DNA from: a virus | Strand: one strand, 5' to 3' | DNA length: 41,590 nt | Virus record (IMG/VR): IMGVR_UViG_3300030329_003866 | Location: 1 to 41,590 of that record | In this document: in pieces, positions 8,473 through 15,607 of the stretch | How positions within the stretch are numbered: the first letter of the stretch is position 1 | How the letters are laid out: every line of letters starts with the position of its first letter | The notes under the pieces: model-generated | What the model saw: the letters and a program-made list of their open reading frames with translations, nothing else | What the model was told of the DNA's origin: nothing | The model's database searches: none | Made by a program: the position numbers and the translations under genes

Positions 8473-8480
8473 ATATTTAT
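8473..8480 (+). promoter_or_regulatory. ATATTTAT element, candidate phage promoter
   Basis: The element sits in the 55-base gap before 8525, 44 bases ahead of the start codon. The local context is TATATTTATA. Confidence 0.4.
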
Positions 8481-8524
8481 AAAGTATTATGATGTTAAAA
8501 TATTAATGTAGATGGAGACATAAA

Positions 8525-9019
8525 ATGGCTTTGACCCCTTTTAGCAGTGCATTGCTGCAAAGGTTTTCTGGTTCAGGCACCGATGGTGGTGGCACTGATA
8601 ATACTAAAAGAACTCCAACCTTATTTGTAGGTGGCCATGAGTTTACTATAATCCTTAGAGATACCGATGGCTCTGGTGTTCAATCGAACTTTAAGGTACA
8701 GGCTAATAACTCTAACCCTGTAGATCCTAATAAGAAGGATCATTATATAGCTCCCATAGACTTGGCTATTGCAAGTAGAACGAGCGCACTTATAGATAGT
8801 GGCGCTTGGGGTGGCAATCTAGATCAGACTAAAGAATCTTCGGCTTCTGCCGCAGACTTTAACTCTAACTGGATAGACATCAAAAATGCTACTATTGATA
8901 CTACTGATCAGTATGTAGGTTCTGGTGCATGGAGATACATAAGACTTGTTAATACTGCGGATATCAATACTACTTTAAGTGCTTGGGTATATGCCAGAGA
9001 CTTTAGTACAAACTTTTAA
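8525..9019 (+). CDS. Probable virion protein, unknown
   Basis: The 164-residue protein has a Gly/Ser/Asp-rich linker (FSGSGTDGGGTDNTKR) after a short helix. A beta-rich body follows, with many Asn, Ser, Thr and Asp and few Lys, ending in AWVYARDFSTNF. A GGAG ribosome site and a candidate promoter precede it. Composition suggests an extracellular structural protein, but I recognise no family. Confidence 0.5.
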   Translation: MALTPFSSALLQRFSGSGTDGGGTDNTKRTPTLFVGGHEFTIILRDTDGSGVQSNFKVQANNSNPVDPNKKDHYIAPIDLAIASRTSALIDSGAWGGNLDQTKESSASAADFNSNWIDIKNATIDTTDQYVGSGAWRYIRLVNTADINTTLSAWVYARDFSTNF

Positions 9020-9034
9020 TAGAAGAAGGTTTTA

Positions 9035-9316
9035 ATGACGCAAGTACCTGACGATTTTCTTCCTACTCGTAAAACAAAACTTTGGAAGAAAAGTGTAAAG
9101 AAAGACGATGACTACAAACCATTGACTCCTAACTTTTGTCCATGCAAAGATCCAGAAACTGGAAAAAAGTGTGGCAAGTTTATGAGGCATTGGGATATTA
9201 TGTTTTATGATCAGTATGGAATGTGTGAGCAATGCTATTTGAAATATAACGATGGTGAAGGGGTCAAGGTAACTGACACTGATCCAGAGATGGAGACAAA
9301 AAATGATGATGATTAA
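9035..9316 (+). CDS. Small zinc-binding-like protein, unknown
   Basis: The 93-residue product contains CPC (residues 35-37), KKCGKF and MCEQC, arranged like a zinc ribbon, followed by a very acidic tail. The basic N-terminal third and acidic end suggest a nucleic-acid or protein contact. It overlaps the next gene by 14 bases. Confidence 0.6.
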   Translation: MTQVPDDFLPTRKTKLWKKSVKKDDDYKPLTPNFCPCKDPETGKKCGKFMRHWDIMFYDQYGMCEQCYLKYNDGEGVKVTDTDPEMETKNDDD

Positions 9317-9842
9317 CCCAGATGTCATTAAGGGTAACTTTGGCGCACCAAGGCCAGCCCCTTATACTTCTGATTATGCAGGTGGCGATAATGCTGTTGC
9401 ATCAAAAGTTGATGCAATGTCGGACATAGAAAGAGGTTGGACTGGTTGGCCTGGTGAGAATACTGATGGAGAGATTGATCAAACTCCAAAGTTGGCAGCT
9501 ATGTCGGTAATTGAAAGCTTTATTTCTAGAGTGCCGGGGATGGGTGTTAAGTTTGGTGGCTCTGCTGATGACGGTGAGAATGGTTTAACCGTTAACTTTA
9601 GAACGGAAGAGAGTGCTCCTTTAGCAAGTAATGAAATTTTGGTGGCGCAGTATCAAGCCGAGTTTGCTGGTTTGATTAAGAATCTTCAAGACCAACTAAG
9701 TCAACATAATTTGACAGGTATGAGGTTTGAGGAAATAGCTGTTCATGTAACTCCTGGCCAGTATAGGTCTGCAGGTCAAGGTGCTGCTATGAGACAAGCT
9801 ATGTTTACTATTGACGGTCAATATAAGTTATTTATTAATTAG
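9303..9842 (+). CDS. Unknown phage protein
   Basis: The 179-residue protein starts with three consecutive Met codons; GGAGA at 9291-9295 supports the first. It has a Gly/Asp-rich N-terminal half and a mixed alpha/beta C-terminal half with an amphipathic helix (AEFAGLIKNLQDQLSQHN), ending YRSAGQGAAMRQAMFTIDGQ. No domain is recognised. Position between probable virion genes makes a structural role possible. Confidence 0.5.
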   Translation: MMMINPDVIKGNFGAPRPAPYTSDYAGGDNAVASKVDAMSDIERGWTGWPGENTDGEIDQTPKLAAMSVIESFISRVPGMGVKFGGSADDGENGLTVNFRTEESAPLASNEILVAQYQAEFAGLIKNLQDQLSQHNLTGMRFEEIAVHVTPGQYRSAGQGAAMRQAMFTIDGQYKLFIN

Positions 9843-9850
9843 GGGGATTT

Positions 9851-11185
9851 ATGACCAAAGAAGAGTTGCAAGAGGTTATGCAGTATCAAGATGAAGTACA
9901 GCGTGATGCGATAAAACAGTATTTTACTCAACCAGAAAACTTGGACTTTAATAAAAAGACTATAGTTTTTTCCACCCCCTCCGAAACAGGCACTAGTTTC
10001 TTTAGAGTGTTTGAGCCCATGCGAGCATTGTGGAAAGCTTTCCCCGATGAAGCGAACTATATCTATACTGAAAACTTACAACCTAATCATGTGAAGCTTG
10101 CCGATGTGATCATTATGCATCGCTGCGGCAACCTTCACTCTCATTTTTTGTCGGTCACAAGGATGTGGCCTAAAACTGAAAAACGTCCTTATGTTATTCA
10201 CGATGCTGATGATAATGAGTTTAACTTGCCCGACACTCATCCTATGAAAACATTGTGGATAGAAAGTGGTAAAGATAAAATGTCTCTACAATCTATCAAG
10301 CATTCTGATTGTATTACTACCACTACTCCTAAACTTAAAAATACTTTTGAAAAGTTTAATGACAATGTAACTATCTTTCCTAATATGTTTGATTGGGATT
10401 TACCTCAATGGAACTTTGATAAGGTTGAGTCTCGTAAAGAAATGTTAGGGGATTGGTTTCCCACAGACGATAAGATTATTATTGGATGGGCTGGCTTAAC
10501 TTCTCACTTTGAAGATATTCGTAGAATGGCTCCTGTTATGAAAGCTATTCACGACAAGTATCCCAATACATATTTTATTATTGCAGGAATGGCATTGAAG
10601 GATACGCAGGTAGAGATCCATGAAGATGAAGATGGTAATAAAAGTTTTGAAGAAAAAGAAGTAGAGAATAAAGAAGATACTTATAAAGGTCGTATTGAAG
10701 CTTTGTATGAAGACCTAGATCCTAAGAGGTTTAAAATATTTGATGCACTGCCTTTGGAGAGCTATGCAAGGTTTTATTCTTTGTTTGATATAAACCTAGC
10801 GTATATTGAACATAATGCTTTTGCTTCATGTAAGTCTGAGATTAAGGTAGTCGAAGGTTTGCACTATAGGTCTATCCCTGTGTTTTCTAACTATGGTGGA
10901 TATAAGGCAATGTGTGAAAGGTTGCCTTCTGATATATCTACTAAGCATTTTGCTATTGATATGACTTCACCGACACCTTGGATAAATGCTATTTCTCATC
11001 ACATTGATAATTATGAAGAGGCTAAAAGACGAACTGAAGAGCTTGCTGATTGGACAGATAAGACTTATGACATCAATCTTCATGCCGAAGAGCGCTTAAG
11101 CTTCTATATGAATAAGACAGAAGAGTTCCAAGAGGATTGGTATAACAATAACATCGCTCAACATTTAGATTATGAGGGCGCTTAA
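9851..11185 (+). CDS. GT-B type glycosyltransferase
   Basis: At 444 residues the protein has two Rossmann-like halves. The first starts TIVFSTPSETGTSFFRVFEPMRAL and continues with VIIMHRCG and PYVIHDADDNEF. The second starts IIIGWAGLTSHFEDIRRM and includes YFIIAGMAL, RFKIFDALPLESYARFYSLFDINLAYIEHNAF, and SEIKVVEGLHYRSIPVFSNYGGY. The Glu in the E-G stretch is the usual GT4-like nucleotide-sugar ligand. It probably transfers a sugar to phage DNA, a virion protein or a host surface glycan. An acidic insert (near residues 257-275) is unusual. GGGGGA precedes the ATG. Confidence 0.75.
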   Translation: MTKEELQEVMQYQDEVQRDAIKQYFTQPENLDFNKKTIVFSTPSETGTSFFRVFEPMRALWKAFPDEANYIYTENLQPNHVKLADVIIMHRCGNLHSHFLSVTRMWPKTEKRPYVIHDADDNEFNLPDTHPMKTLWIESGKDKMSLQSIKHSDCITTTTPKLKNTFEKFNDNVTIFPNMFDWDLPQWNFDKVESRKEMLGDWFPTDDKIIIGWAGLTSHFEDIRRMAPVMKAIHDKYPNTYFIIAGMALKDTQVEIHEDEDGNKSFEEKEVENKEDTYKGRIEALYEDLDPKRFKIFDALPLESYARFYSLFDINLAYIEHNAFASCKSEIKVVEGLHYRSIPVFSNYGGYKAMCERLPSDISTKHFAIDMTSPTPWINAISHHIDNYEEAKRRTEELADWTDKTYDINLHAEERLSFYMNKTEEFQEDWYNNNIAQHLDYEGA

Positions 11186-11196
11186 AGAGAGAAATA

Positions 11197-11472
11197 ATGG
11201 CGGATATTATAATAGGACTAGATGAATACGAAATCTCCAGTGCTAATGGCAGATGGCGGTGTTGTGATTTAGATAATGGTTTTCTAGTATTAATATCTGA
11301 TGTAGTAAATAAAGATTATATTACAGAAGTGTTAGAAGAATCTGAGTTTGAATCACACGAATATAATACGGTCTTTAAAAATCAACCTAATAGAGCATGG
11401 TGTATTAGGTTTCATATTGATAAGAACAAAGAAGAAGCAGTTCAACTTATGTTAGAAAAGTTTAATGTATAA
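11197..11472 (+). CDS. Unknown acidic small protein
   Basis: The 91-residue product is acidic and mixed alpha/beta. It has a Trp-Arg-Cys-Cys segment (NGRWRCCDLDNGFL) and ends in an amphipathic helix (KEEAVQLMLEKFNV). It follows the glycosyltransferase after 11 bases with an AGAGA ribosome site. I recognise no family. Confidence 0.5.
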   Translation: MADIIIGLDEYEISSANGRWRCCDLDNGFLVLISDVVNKDYITEVLEESEFESHEYNTVFKNQPNRAWCIRFHIDKNKEEAVQLMLEKFNV

Positions 11473-11484
11473 AAAAATAATAGC

Positions 11485-11492
11485 ATATTTAT
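11485..11492 (+). promoter_or_regulatory. ATATTTAT element, candidate phage promoter
   Basis: The element lies 15 bases before the start at 11508 and directly abuts the ribosome site GGGAG. This is one of the tightest spacings of the set, so the transcript would have a very short leader. Confidence 0.35.
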
Positions 11493-11507
11493 TATGGGAG
11501 AAAACAA

Positions 11508-11891
11508 ATGGATAAGCTATTAAAAGAAACTATAGAACAAATTGTAAGAGAAGAGTTGGTCAAGATGACAACTGAGATTGGCCCTGCTGCTGCTGCAGTA
11601 GCTGGCGCAGTGGCCAGCAGAGTGTTAGATGATGATAAAGATTCTAATGAGAATGCACCTGCTGGTCCTCGCAAGAAGGTATTAAGAAAGAAGGGTGGCA
11701 AGACGCAAATCGTTAAGAAGAGAAAAAAGAAGTTGCCTCTTCATTTGCGTAAAGTAAAACCTACACAAGCAAAGAGAATAGCTCGTAAGTCTGCTCTTAA
11801 ACGTAAGGGTAAGCAAGCGAGAATATCTAAGAAAGCTGCGAAGACCACTAAGAAAGGTCGCGCTATGGGCCTTTATAAAAAAGGTAGGTAA
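11508..11891 (+). CDS. Highly basic DNA-binding-like protein, candidate internal head protein
   Basis: The 127-residue protein has an amphipathic N-terminal helix (MDKLLKETIEQIVREELVKM) and an Ala-rich hydrophobic stretch (AAAAVAGAVASRVL). A Lys/Arg-dense tail follows (residues 55-127; KKRKKKLPLHLRK, RKSALKRKGKQARISKK), like histone H1 tails. Such composition fits DNA compaction inside the capsid. The helix resembles the SELK-type leader helices of proteins near the protease gene, but here the possible cut VRE|E has a poor P1' residue. Confidence 0.55.
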   Translation: MDKLLKETIEQIVREELVKMTTEIGPAAAAVAGAVASRVLDDDKDSNENAPAGPRKKVLRKKGGKTQIVKKRKKKLPLHLRKVKPTQAKRIARKSALKRKGKQARISKKAAKTTKKGRAMGLYKKGR

Positions 11892-11893
11892 TC

Positions 11894-12073
11894 GTGTATA
11901 GAGATGGGTTAATGTGTGCCACTTGTCGTGGTGAAAAGGTTGTTAAGAATATCGTAGAAGGAGCAGGTAAGTATATCCTGTGTCCTAAGTGCGATGGTAC
12001 GGGTTATGTACCTAATAGCGAAAAGCTAAAAGAAGGTCAAGGAAATAAGAAACCAGTATTATTAAAAGGATAG
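11894..12073 (+). CDS. Small zinc-finger protein (DnaJ-like double CxxC)
   Basis: A 59-residue frame starts at GTG 11894 (an in-frame ATG lies at 11912) and ends at TAG 12071-12073. It contains CATCRGEK and, 24 residues later, CPKCDGTGY, the two half-sites of a DnaJ-type zinc module (CxxCxGxG). Similar tiny proteins accompany many phage head and tail genes; no function is known. It fills the gap between two larger genes and keeps the same strand and spacing, supporting its reality. Confidence 0.65.
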   Translation: MYRDGLMCATCRGEKVVKNIVEGAGKYILCPKCDGTGYVPNSEKLKEGQGNKKPVLLKG

Positions 12074-12082
12074 AGAGTAGAT

Positions 12083-12430
12083 GTGGCTATATCTTACGTA
12101 GGTGAATGCAGAAGTTTAACTAGATACACCGACAAAGTAAACGTAGAAGGCGGAAGCTTAACTGGGTATGTGAAAACCATTAATGCTTTTTATACGGCTA
12201 CTGAAAGTGGCACTAACTATGAAGCATCGGCTGTTATTAATATTCCTTTAGCTGACCCTTCAACAGTTGAACTTTCCGACTTAACTCCATATGATGATCT
12301 TACTAATTCATGGGCACAAACCAAGATTGATAACTATTTGCCCAATGTGAGAGAGTGGCTCAACAAAGAAATACAAAAACAACATCAACCCGCCGAAGAG
12401 AAGAGTGACCCACCCTGGCGTGGTGCATAA
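12083..12430 (+). CDS. Small conserved phage protein ending in a PPW motif, unknown
   Basis: The 115-residue product starts at GTG 12083. Its order is short beta strands, TPYDDLTNSWAQTKIDNYLPNVREWLNKEIQKQ, then a tail with DPPW. This is the general plan of a common small phage protein family (beta sandwich, 'L-x-PY-x-x-LT', helix, terminal PPW; it recalls DUF7936). Assignment is by pattern and uncertain. The tmRNA gene begins 16 bases after its stop, so they may be co-transcribed. Confidence 0.5.
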   Translation: MAISYVGECRSLTRYTDKVNVEGGSLTGYVKTINAFYTATESGTNYEASAVINIPLADPSTVELSDLTPYDDLTNSWAQTKIDNYLPNVREWLNKEIQKQHQPAEEKSDPPWRGA

Positions 12431-12445
12431 ATTAAAATGGACAAT

Positions 12446-12728
12446 GGGGTAGAAAGGTATCGACAGGTATAGAAATAAGAAATGGGCAAGCCGAAGAGTG
12501 ATAGGGACTTCGTAAAAAATTTATCAAACTTTTATCTGCCGAAGAAACGACAGAATACGCACTAGCCGCTTAGAGTTGGTGCCGAATAGATAGTAATAAC
12601 TTATTCTTTCATATCTATCTTATTCGTTATTTAGAAAGAAGCGTTGTCGGTTTAGAACATTCAAGCTTGTGTATCTCATTCTTTTTTTTGTAGGCTGGAC
12701 ATCGGTTCAATTCCGATCTACTCCACCA
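12446..12728 (+). ncRNA. ssrA: tmRNA (transfer-messenger RNA), one-piece form with encoded CCA
   Basis: The 5' end GGGGTAG (12446-12452) pairs over 7 bp with CTACTCC (12718-12724), followed by ACCA. The third pair is G:U, the alanine identity element. A T arm ATCGG-TTCAATT-CCGAT precedes the acceptor strand, and ATCGACAGG near the 5' end matches the D-like region of tmRNAs. A first pseudoknot stem is seen in GAAG...CTTC, followed by GTAAAAAA. The tag frame opens after a TA at -5/-4, like E. coli U85-A86. A later hairpin pairs GAATAGATAG with CTATCTTATTC. At 283 bases it is shorter than most bacterial tmRNAs. It should rescue stalled ribosomes with host SmpB. A run of eight T follows directly. 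Confidence 0.93.
12538..12573 (+). other. tmRNA tag-peptide reading frame (AEETTEYALAA)
   Basis: GCC at 12538 is the resume codon and TAG at 12571 is the stop, giving the 11-residue tag AEETTEYALAA. The ALAA end is the normal ClpXP/ClpAP degradation signal. The upstream bases TTTATCT place U and A at -5 and -4, the key pair that sets the frame in E. coli tmRNA. The N-terminal half differs from the usual proteobacterial ANDENYALAA. Confidence 0.88.
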
Positions 12729-12757
12729 TTTTTTTTGTAAAATAACTACATCTCCAC

Positions 12758-12789
12758 TTGACTTAACGCCATCTCCGCCTTATATTTAT
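12758..12789 (+). promoter_or_regulatory. Sigma70-like promoter combined with an ATATTTAT element
   Basis: TTGACT (12758-12763) and TATATT (12781-12786) are separated by exactly 17 bases, a good sigma70 arrangement. The ATATTTAT octamer (12782-12789) overlaps the -10 box. The start codon of the HNH gene at 12808 lies 18 bases beyond the octamer, with GGGAGAG as ribosome site between them. Confidence 0.55.
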
Positions 12790-12807
12790 AGTATAAGGGA
12801 GAGAGCA

Positions 12808-13314
12808 ATGAAGACAATAAGTTTGGAATGTAGCAGTTGTGGTAAAAGTTTTGAAAGAGCATTAAAAGAATATAGGCGCACCAATGTTAAAGGTGGCAGA
12901 AAGCCTTATTGTAGTTTAAAATGTTCTGGTAAAGCAGCCGCTAGTCATTTTGAAAAATGGCAATGGACTAGTGAAACTGCCCCAAGGGGTAGTAAAAAAG
13001 ATGAGTATTCACCTTACCGCGAATACATGCGAAGAATTAAAAGGCGACATAAAAAAACAGAGGTAGATGTTAAATACCTTAAAGAAGTTTTTGAGCAACA
13101 AAAAGGCATATGTATTTATAGTGGCGTAAAGTTAGCGCATCCAGAATTGGTAGGAAAGAGCCATCAATTGACTACTGCTTCTGTGGATAGAATAGATAGT
13201 AATAAAGGTTATATAAAAGGTAATGTCCAGTTCGTTAGTATTGCTTGTAACCATGCGAAAAATGGTATGAGCGACAAGCAAATGAGAGAGTGGATAGAGA
13301 TACTGAAAACTTAA
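12808..13314 (+). CDS. HNH endonuclease with N-terminal zinc module
   Basis: The 168-residue protein begins with CSSCGKSF and YCSLKCSGKA, a two-CxxC zinc module. It continues through a basic region (YREYMRRIKRRHKK). It ends in an HNH-type core: GICIYSGVKL, then SVDRIDSNKGYIKGNVQFVSIACNHAKNGMS. In this subfamily the Asp-Arg pair and the final Asn/His supply the beta-beta-alpha-metal active site. It is probably a free-standing homing endonuclease that spreads its own locus, here placed 79 bases after the tmRNA with its own promoter. It contains no frameshift and looks intact. Confidence 0.85.
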   Translation: MKTISLECSSCGKSFERALKEYRRTNVKGGRKPYCSLKCSGKAAASHFEKWQWTSETAPRGSKKDEYSPYREYMRRIKRRHKKTEVDVKYLKEVFEQQKGICIYSGVKLAHPELVGKSHQLTTASVDRIDSNKGYIKGNVQFVSIACNHAKNGMSDKQMREWIEILKT

Positions 13315-13335
13315 TTAGAAAGGAACATTATTACA

Positions 13336-13767
13336 ATGGCAAAGGCAAAAGTAAAAAAGGCAGCACCAAAGAAGACCGCTGCCAAGACCGCTCCCAAGAA
13401 GACCGCTCCCAAGACAGCTCCCAAAGAGGAACCTAAAGAAGAGAAGGTGGCAGTAGAGGAAGAAGTGGTCGAAGAGGTCGTTGAAGAAGTAGAGCAGATC
13501 GTAGAGGAAGTTGAAAAGGTCGTTGAAGAAGTAGTTGAGGAAAAGGTGGTAGAAGAAAAGGTGCCAGCTTCAGCAAAGAATTTAGAGCGGTCAGCTAATA
13601 CAATTCCTGGCGTTAGAACAGAAACATTTAGAGCACCATACGAGGGTGACTTGAATCTTCACATTGATCGTTTTGTATCGGAAAATGATATCGGTGCTTA
13701 TAAGGTAGTGGAAATATCACCACCCGATGATGTGGATGATTATTGGCAAAAAGTTATTGAATATTAG
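13336..13767 (+). CDS. Lys/Ala/Pro-rich and Glu/Val-repeat protein, unknown
   Basis: The 143-residue product falls into three zones. Residues 1-33 are an H1-like tract with repeated AAPKKTA units. Residues 34-77 are an acidic E-E-V-V repeat that would form a charged helix. Residues 78-143 are a more ordinary folded end (RSANTIPGVRTETFRAPYEG and ISPPDDVDDYW). The opposite charges of the first two zones suggest a linker or DNA/protein bridging. The DNA is repetitive (AAGAAGACCGCT and GAAGAAGTAG units), so length variation by slippage is likely. It is followed by a terminator. Confidence 0.6.
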   Translation: MAKAKVKKAAPKKTAAKTAPKKTAPKTAPKEEPKEEKVAVEEEVVEEVVEEVEQIVEEVEKVVEEVVEEKVVEEKVPASAKNLERSANTIPGVRTETFRAPYEGDLNLHIDRFVSENDIGAYKVVEISPPDDVDDYWQKVIEY

Positions 13768-13799
13768 TATCATTGTAAATGTTCCATATAAGAAGTAAT

Positions 13800-13830
13800 G
13801 AAAAGAGAGGGTTTTTTGCCCTCTTTTTTT
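13800..13830 (+). terminator. Intrinsic terminator
   Basis: GAGGG is followed by a TTTTTTG loop and CCCTC, with flanking A and T runs that extend the stem, then a run of T. It ends the transcript of the repeat protein at 13336-13767. Confidence 0.7.
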
Positions 13831-13838
13831 ATATTTAT
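13831..13838 (+). promoter_or_regulatory. ATATTTAT element, candidate phage promoter
   Basis: The octamer lies immediately after the T-run of the terminator and 14 bases before the GTG start at 13853. A promoter restarting transcription after a terminator is a logical position. Confidence 0.4.
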
Positions 13839-13852
13839 GATGGAGAAGTCTC

Positions 13853-14011
13853 GTGGAACATTGGCACTCTTTGGGGTCGGACGCAAGGTTAGTTATTGTT
13901 ATATGTGCTACGGCAGCTATAATGGTGTGGATTATACTCGCTAACATTATGCACTCAATAGAAAAAGATGATTACGAATTAGTCTATGAAGATATAGAAA
14001 TAGAAGAATAG
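13853..14011 (+). CDS. Small single-pass membrane protein
   Basis: GTG at 13853 is preceded by GGAGAAG six bases upstream, and the frame ends with TAG at 14009-14011 (52 residues). It has a hydrophilic start, one membrane helix (LVIVICATAAIMVWIILANI) and an acidic end (DYELVYEDIEIEE). It could be a lysis accessory or membrane anchor; no family is recognised. Confidence 0.6.
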   Translation: MEHWHSLGSDARLVIVICATAAIMVWIILANIMHSIEKDDYELVYEDIEIEE

Positions 14012-14020
14012 AGAGATAAT

Positions 14021-14257
14021 ATGAAATTAAAAGACGTAGTAGAAGCTAACTGGATTAAGAAGGCTATTAAGAAGCCCGGCGCACTTCGTAAGCAGTTGGG
14101 AGTTAAGAAGGGCGAGAAGATTCCTGTCGCTACTTTGAATAAAAAGATTGCCACTCTGCGTAAGAAGGGTGAAGGCGATAAGAAACTAACTAAGCCAGAG
14201 AGAACAGAGTTGAGAAGATTGCAGCTGGCTAAAACTCTTAGAGGTATGAAAAAATGA
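14021..14257 (+). CDS. Basic 78-residue protein with head-targeting-like N terminus
   Basis: It opens MKLKDVVEANW, giving a possible VVE|A cut. WIKKAIKKPGALRKQLGVKKGEKIP follows, a phrase shared with a small conserved phage protein type (I-x-KPGAL-x-x-x-LG-V-x-x-G-x-KIP). The end is Arg/Lys-rich (LAKTLRGMKK). The net charge is strongly positive, fitting a packaged DNA-associated protein. ATGA overlaps the next gene. Confidence 0.65.
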   Translation: MKLKDVVEANWIKKAIKKPGALRKQLGVKKGEKIPVATLNKKIATLRKKGEGDKKLTKPERTELRRLQLAKTLRGMKK

Positions 14258-14859
14258 GGCTAAAAAGCTTACTACCCGAAGCAAAGAAAGAAGACGATAT
14301 TCTTGAAGAAAGTACGCAACACTGGATGAGAGAGTTCGTTAAGAATTTTAAGAGATATGTTAAGGGTTATAGAAATGTTTCGGATCAAAAAATTATAGAT
14401 GCTGCGGGTGGCAAGCATAGAATGTTGCGCTTGTATAGGGCCGGAACAGAGCCTCGTAAAGCCGCTATGATTCTTGCTCGTGATAATAAGGCAACAGCTA
14501 GTCTGGGCGAAGCAAAAGATGGAGACATTCATAGAGAGTATGAAGCTGGTGAAGCATTTAAATCTGTCAGAGAAAAGGGTATGGTGTTTATCATTCTGTA
14601 TCCTTATACTGCAGCACAAGGTGTTAAGAAATGGACTGGCGTAGAGTTTCAGTTGAGTCCTAAATGGGGTGAGCCTTATTTGGGTTCAGCGCAAGTTACT
14701 ACTGCTGGCGATGACTTGGCTTTCAAGGGTTATAAGAAGATAAAACTTACTGCTAAGATGAAGAAACAGATTCAAAAGATTCTGAAAGACCCAGAAGAGC
14801 TTGATAGAATAGAGCGCTCAGACACAAAGGTTAGAGATATTGAGAGGGCTATACGATGA
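14254..14859 (+). CDS. Unknown protein with head-targeting-like N terminus
   Basis: The 201-residue product begins MRLKSLLPEAKKED, with a possible LPE|A cut after residue 9. The body is basic and mixed alpha/beta, with GMVFIILYPYTAAQGVKKWTG and a C-terminal helical Lys-rich stretch. No known fold is recognised. It overlaps both neighbours by four bases, so it is translated in the same run. Confidence 0.6.
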   Translation: MRLKSLLPEAKKEDDILEESTQHWMREFVKNFKRYVKGYRNVSDQKIIDAAGGKHRMLRLYRAGTEPRKAAMILARDNKATASLGEAKDGDIHREYEAGEAFKSVREKGMVFIILYPYTAAQGVKKWTGVEFQLSPKWGEPYLGSAQVTTAGDDLAFKGYKKIKLTAKMKKQIQKILKDPEELDRIERSDTKVRDIERAIR

Positions 14860-15122
14860 AGCTAGCAGATATTCTTACTGAAGCAGATTGGGCGGCGTTT
14901 AATAAACCCCAAAAGTTTGGCTCCTATCAACGTGATGCAAAAAAACGATTTGAAGTTCGCTACATGGGCTCAAAAGGAAAAAAGATAGAGGTTGCTGATT
15001 TTAATACACTTAGTGCATCCAAGAAGTTTCTTAAGCAGCTAAAAAAGACTGGAGCTAAGGGAATGATTTTTGTAAATGGAAAGCCCCTTGAAATACCACA
15101 ACAAATGGGTTTGGGTATATAG
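14856..15122 (+). CDS. Basic 88-residue protein with head-targeting-like N terminus
   Basis: The start MKLADILTEADWA predicts a LTE|A cut after residue 9. The remainder is small and Lys-rich, with beta-type segments (FEVRYMGSKGKKIEVADF, KGMIFVNGKPLEI). It could be a compact nucleic-acid-binding protein. No family is recognised. Confidence 0.6.
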   Translation: MKLADILTEADWAAFNKPQKFGSYQRDAKKRFEVRYMGSKGKKIEVADFNTLSASKKFLKQLKKTGAKGMIFVNGKPLEIPQQMGLGI

Positions 15123-15134
15123 GAGAAAAAACAG

Positions 15135-15554
15135 ATGAAGTTAAACGAAGCTTGGAGAGGCGGTCGTCAGTGGAAAGGCGCAAAAGCCACTGCTCCTGGT
15201 CGTCAAAGAATACATCAGCAATGGATGGCAGCCTTTGCCGATGAGATTGAAATACTTAATCCTAAGATGGTAGGCAGAATAGATTGGGATAGCGCTCAGA
15301 CATTGAAAGATAAGGGCGTGAAACCCAAAGACGCTGCCAAGAGATTGGCGAAGCGTCCTGTAAGAGAGTCTAAGATTACTCGTAAGGACATGAGTGATGT
15401 TGCTATTTTTGCTGATGATGCAATTCCTAATGATAAAGATAAGTGGAAGGTTTCTAAGCGCGCTGCCAAGAGAAAGTTTGGAGAAGCCTCTAGTCAGGCT
15501 AAAAAGCGTTACGCTCAAAAACATTATAGAGAGAGTGGCGGCACATTTAAATAA
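15135..15554 (+). CDS. Basic 139-residue protein with short head-targeting-like N terminus
   Basis: It begins MKLNEAWRGG, giving LNE|A after residue 5. The body is rich in Lys, Arg and Ala, and it ends with SKRAAKRKFGEASSQAKKRYAQKHYRESGG, a strongly basic helix. Probably DNA-associated; function unknown. A GGAGAAAAA ribosome site precedes it. Confidence 0.6.
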   Translation: MKLNEAWRGGRQWKGAKATAPGRQRIHQQWMAAFADEIEILNPKMVGRIDWDSAQTLKDKGVKPKDAAKRLAKRPVRESKITRKDMSDVAIFADDAIPNDKDKWKVSKRAAKRKFGEASSQAKKRYAQKHYRESGGTFK

Positions 15555-15607
15555 GTAAATAATATGTTTAAAGGTTCTTCTCGTATTATTATTATAGGAG
15601 AACTATT

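Noticed and set aside
12446-12728. Ordinary tRNA or group I intron instead of tmRNA
   Set aside because: The acceptor halves are about 265 bases apart with a tag frame and pseudoknot stem between, and no intron core or anticodon arm is visible.
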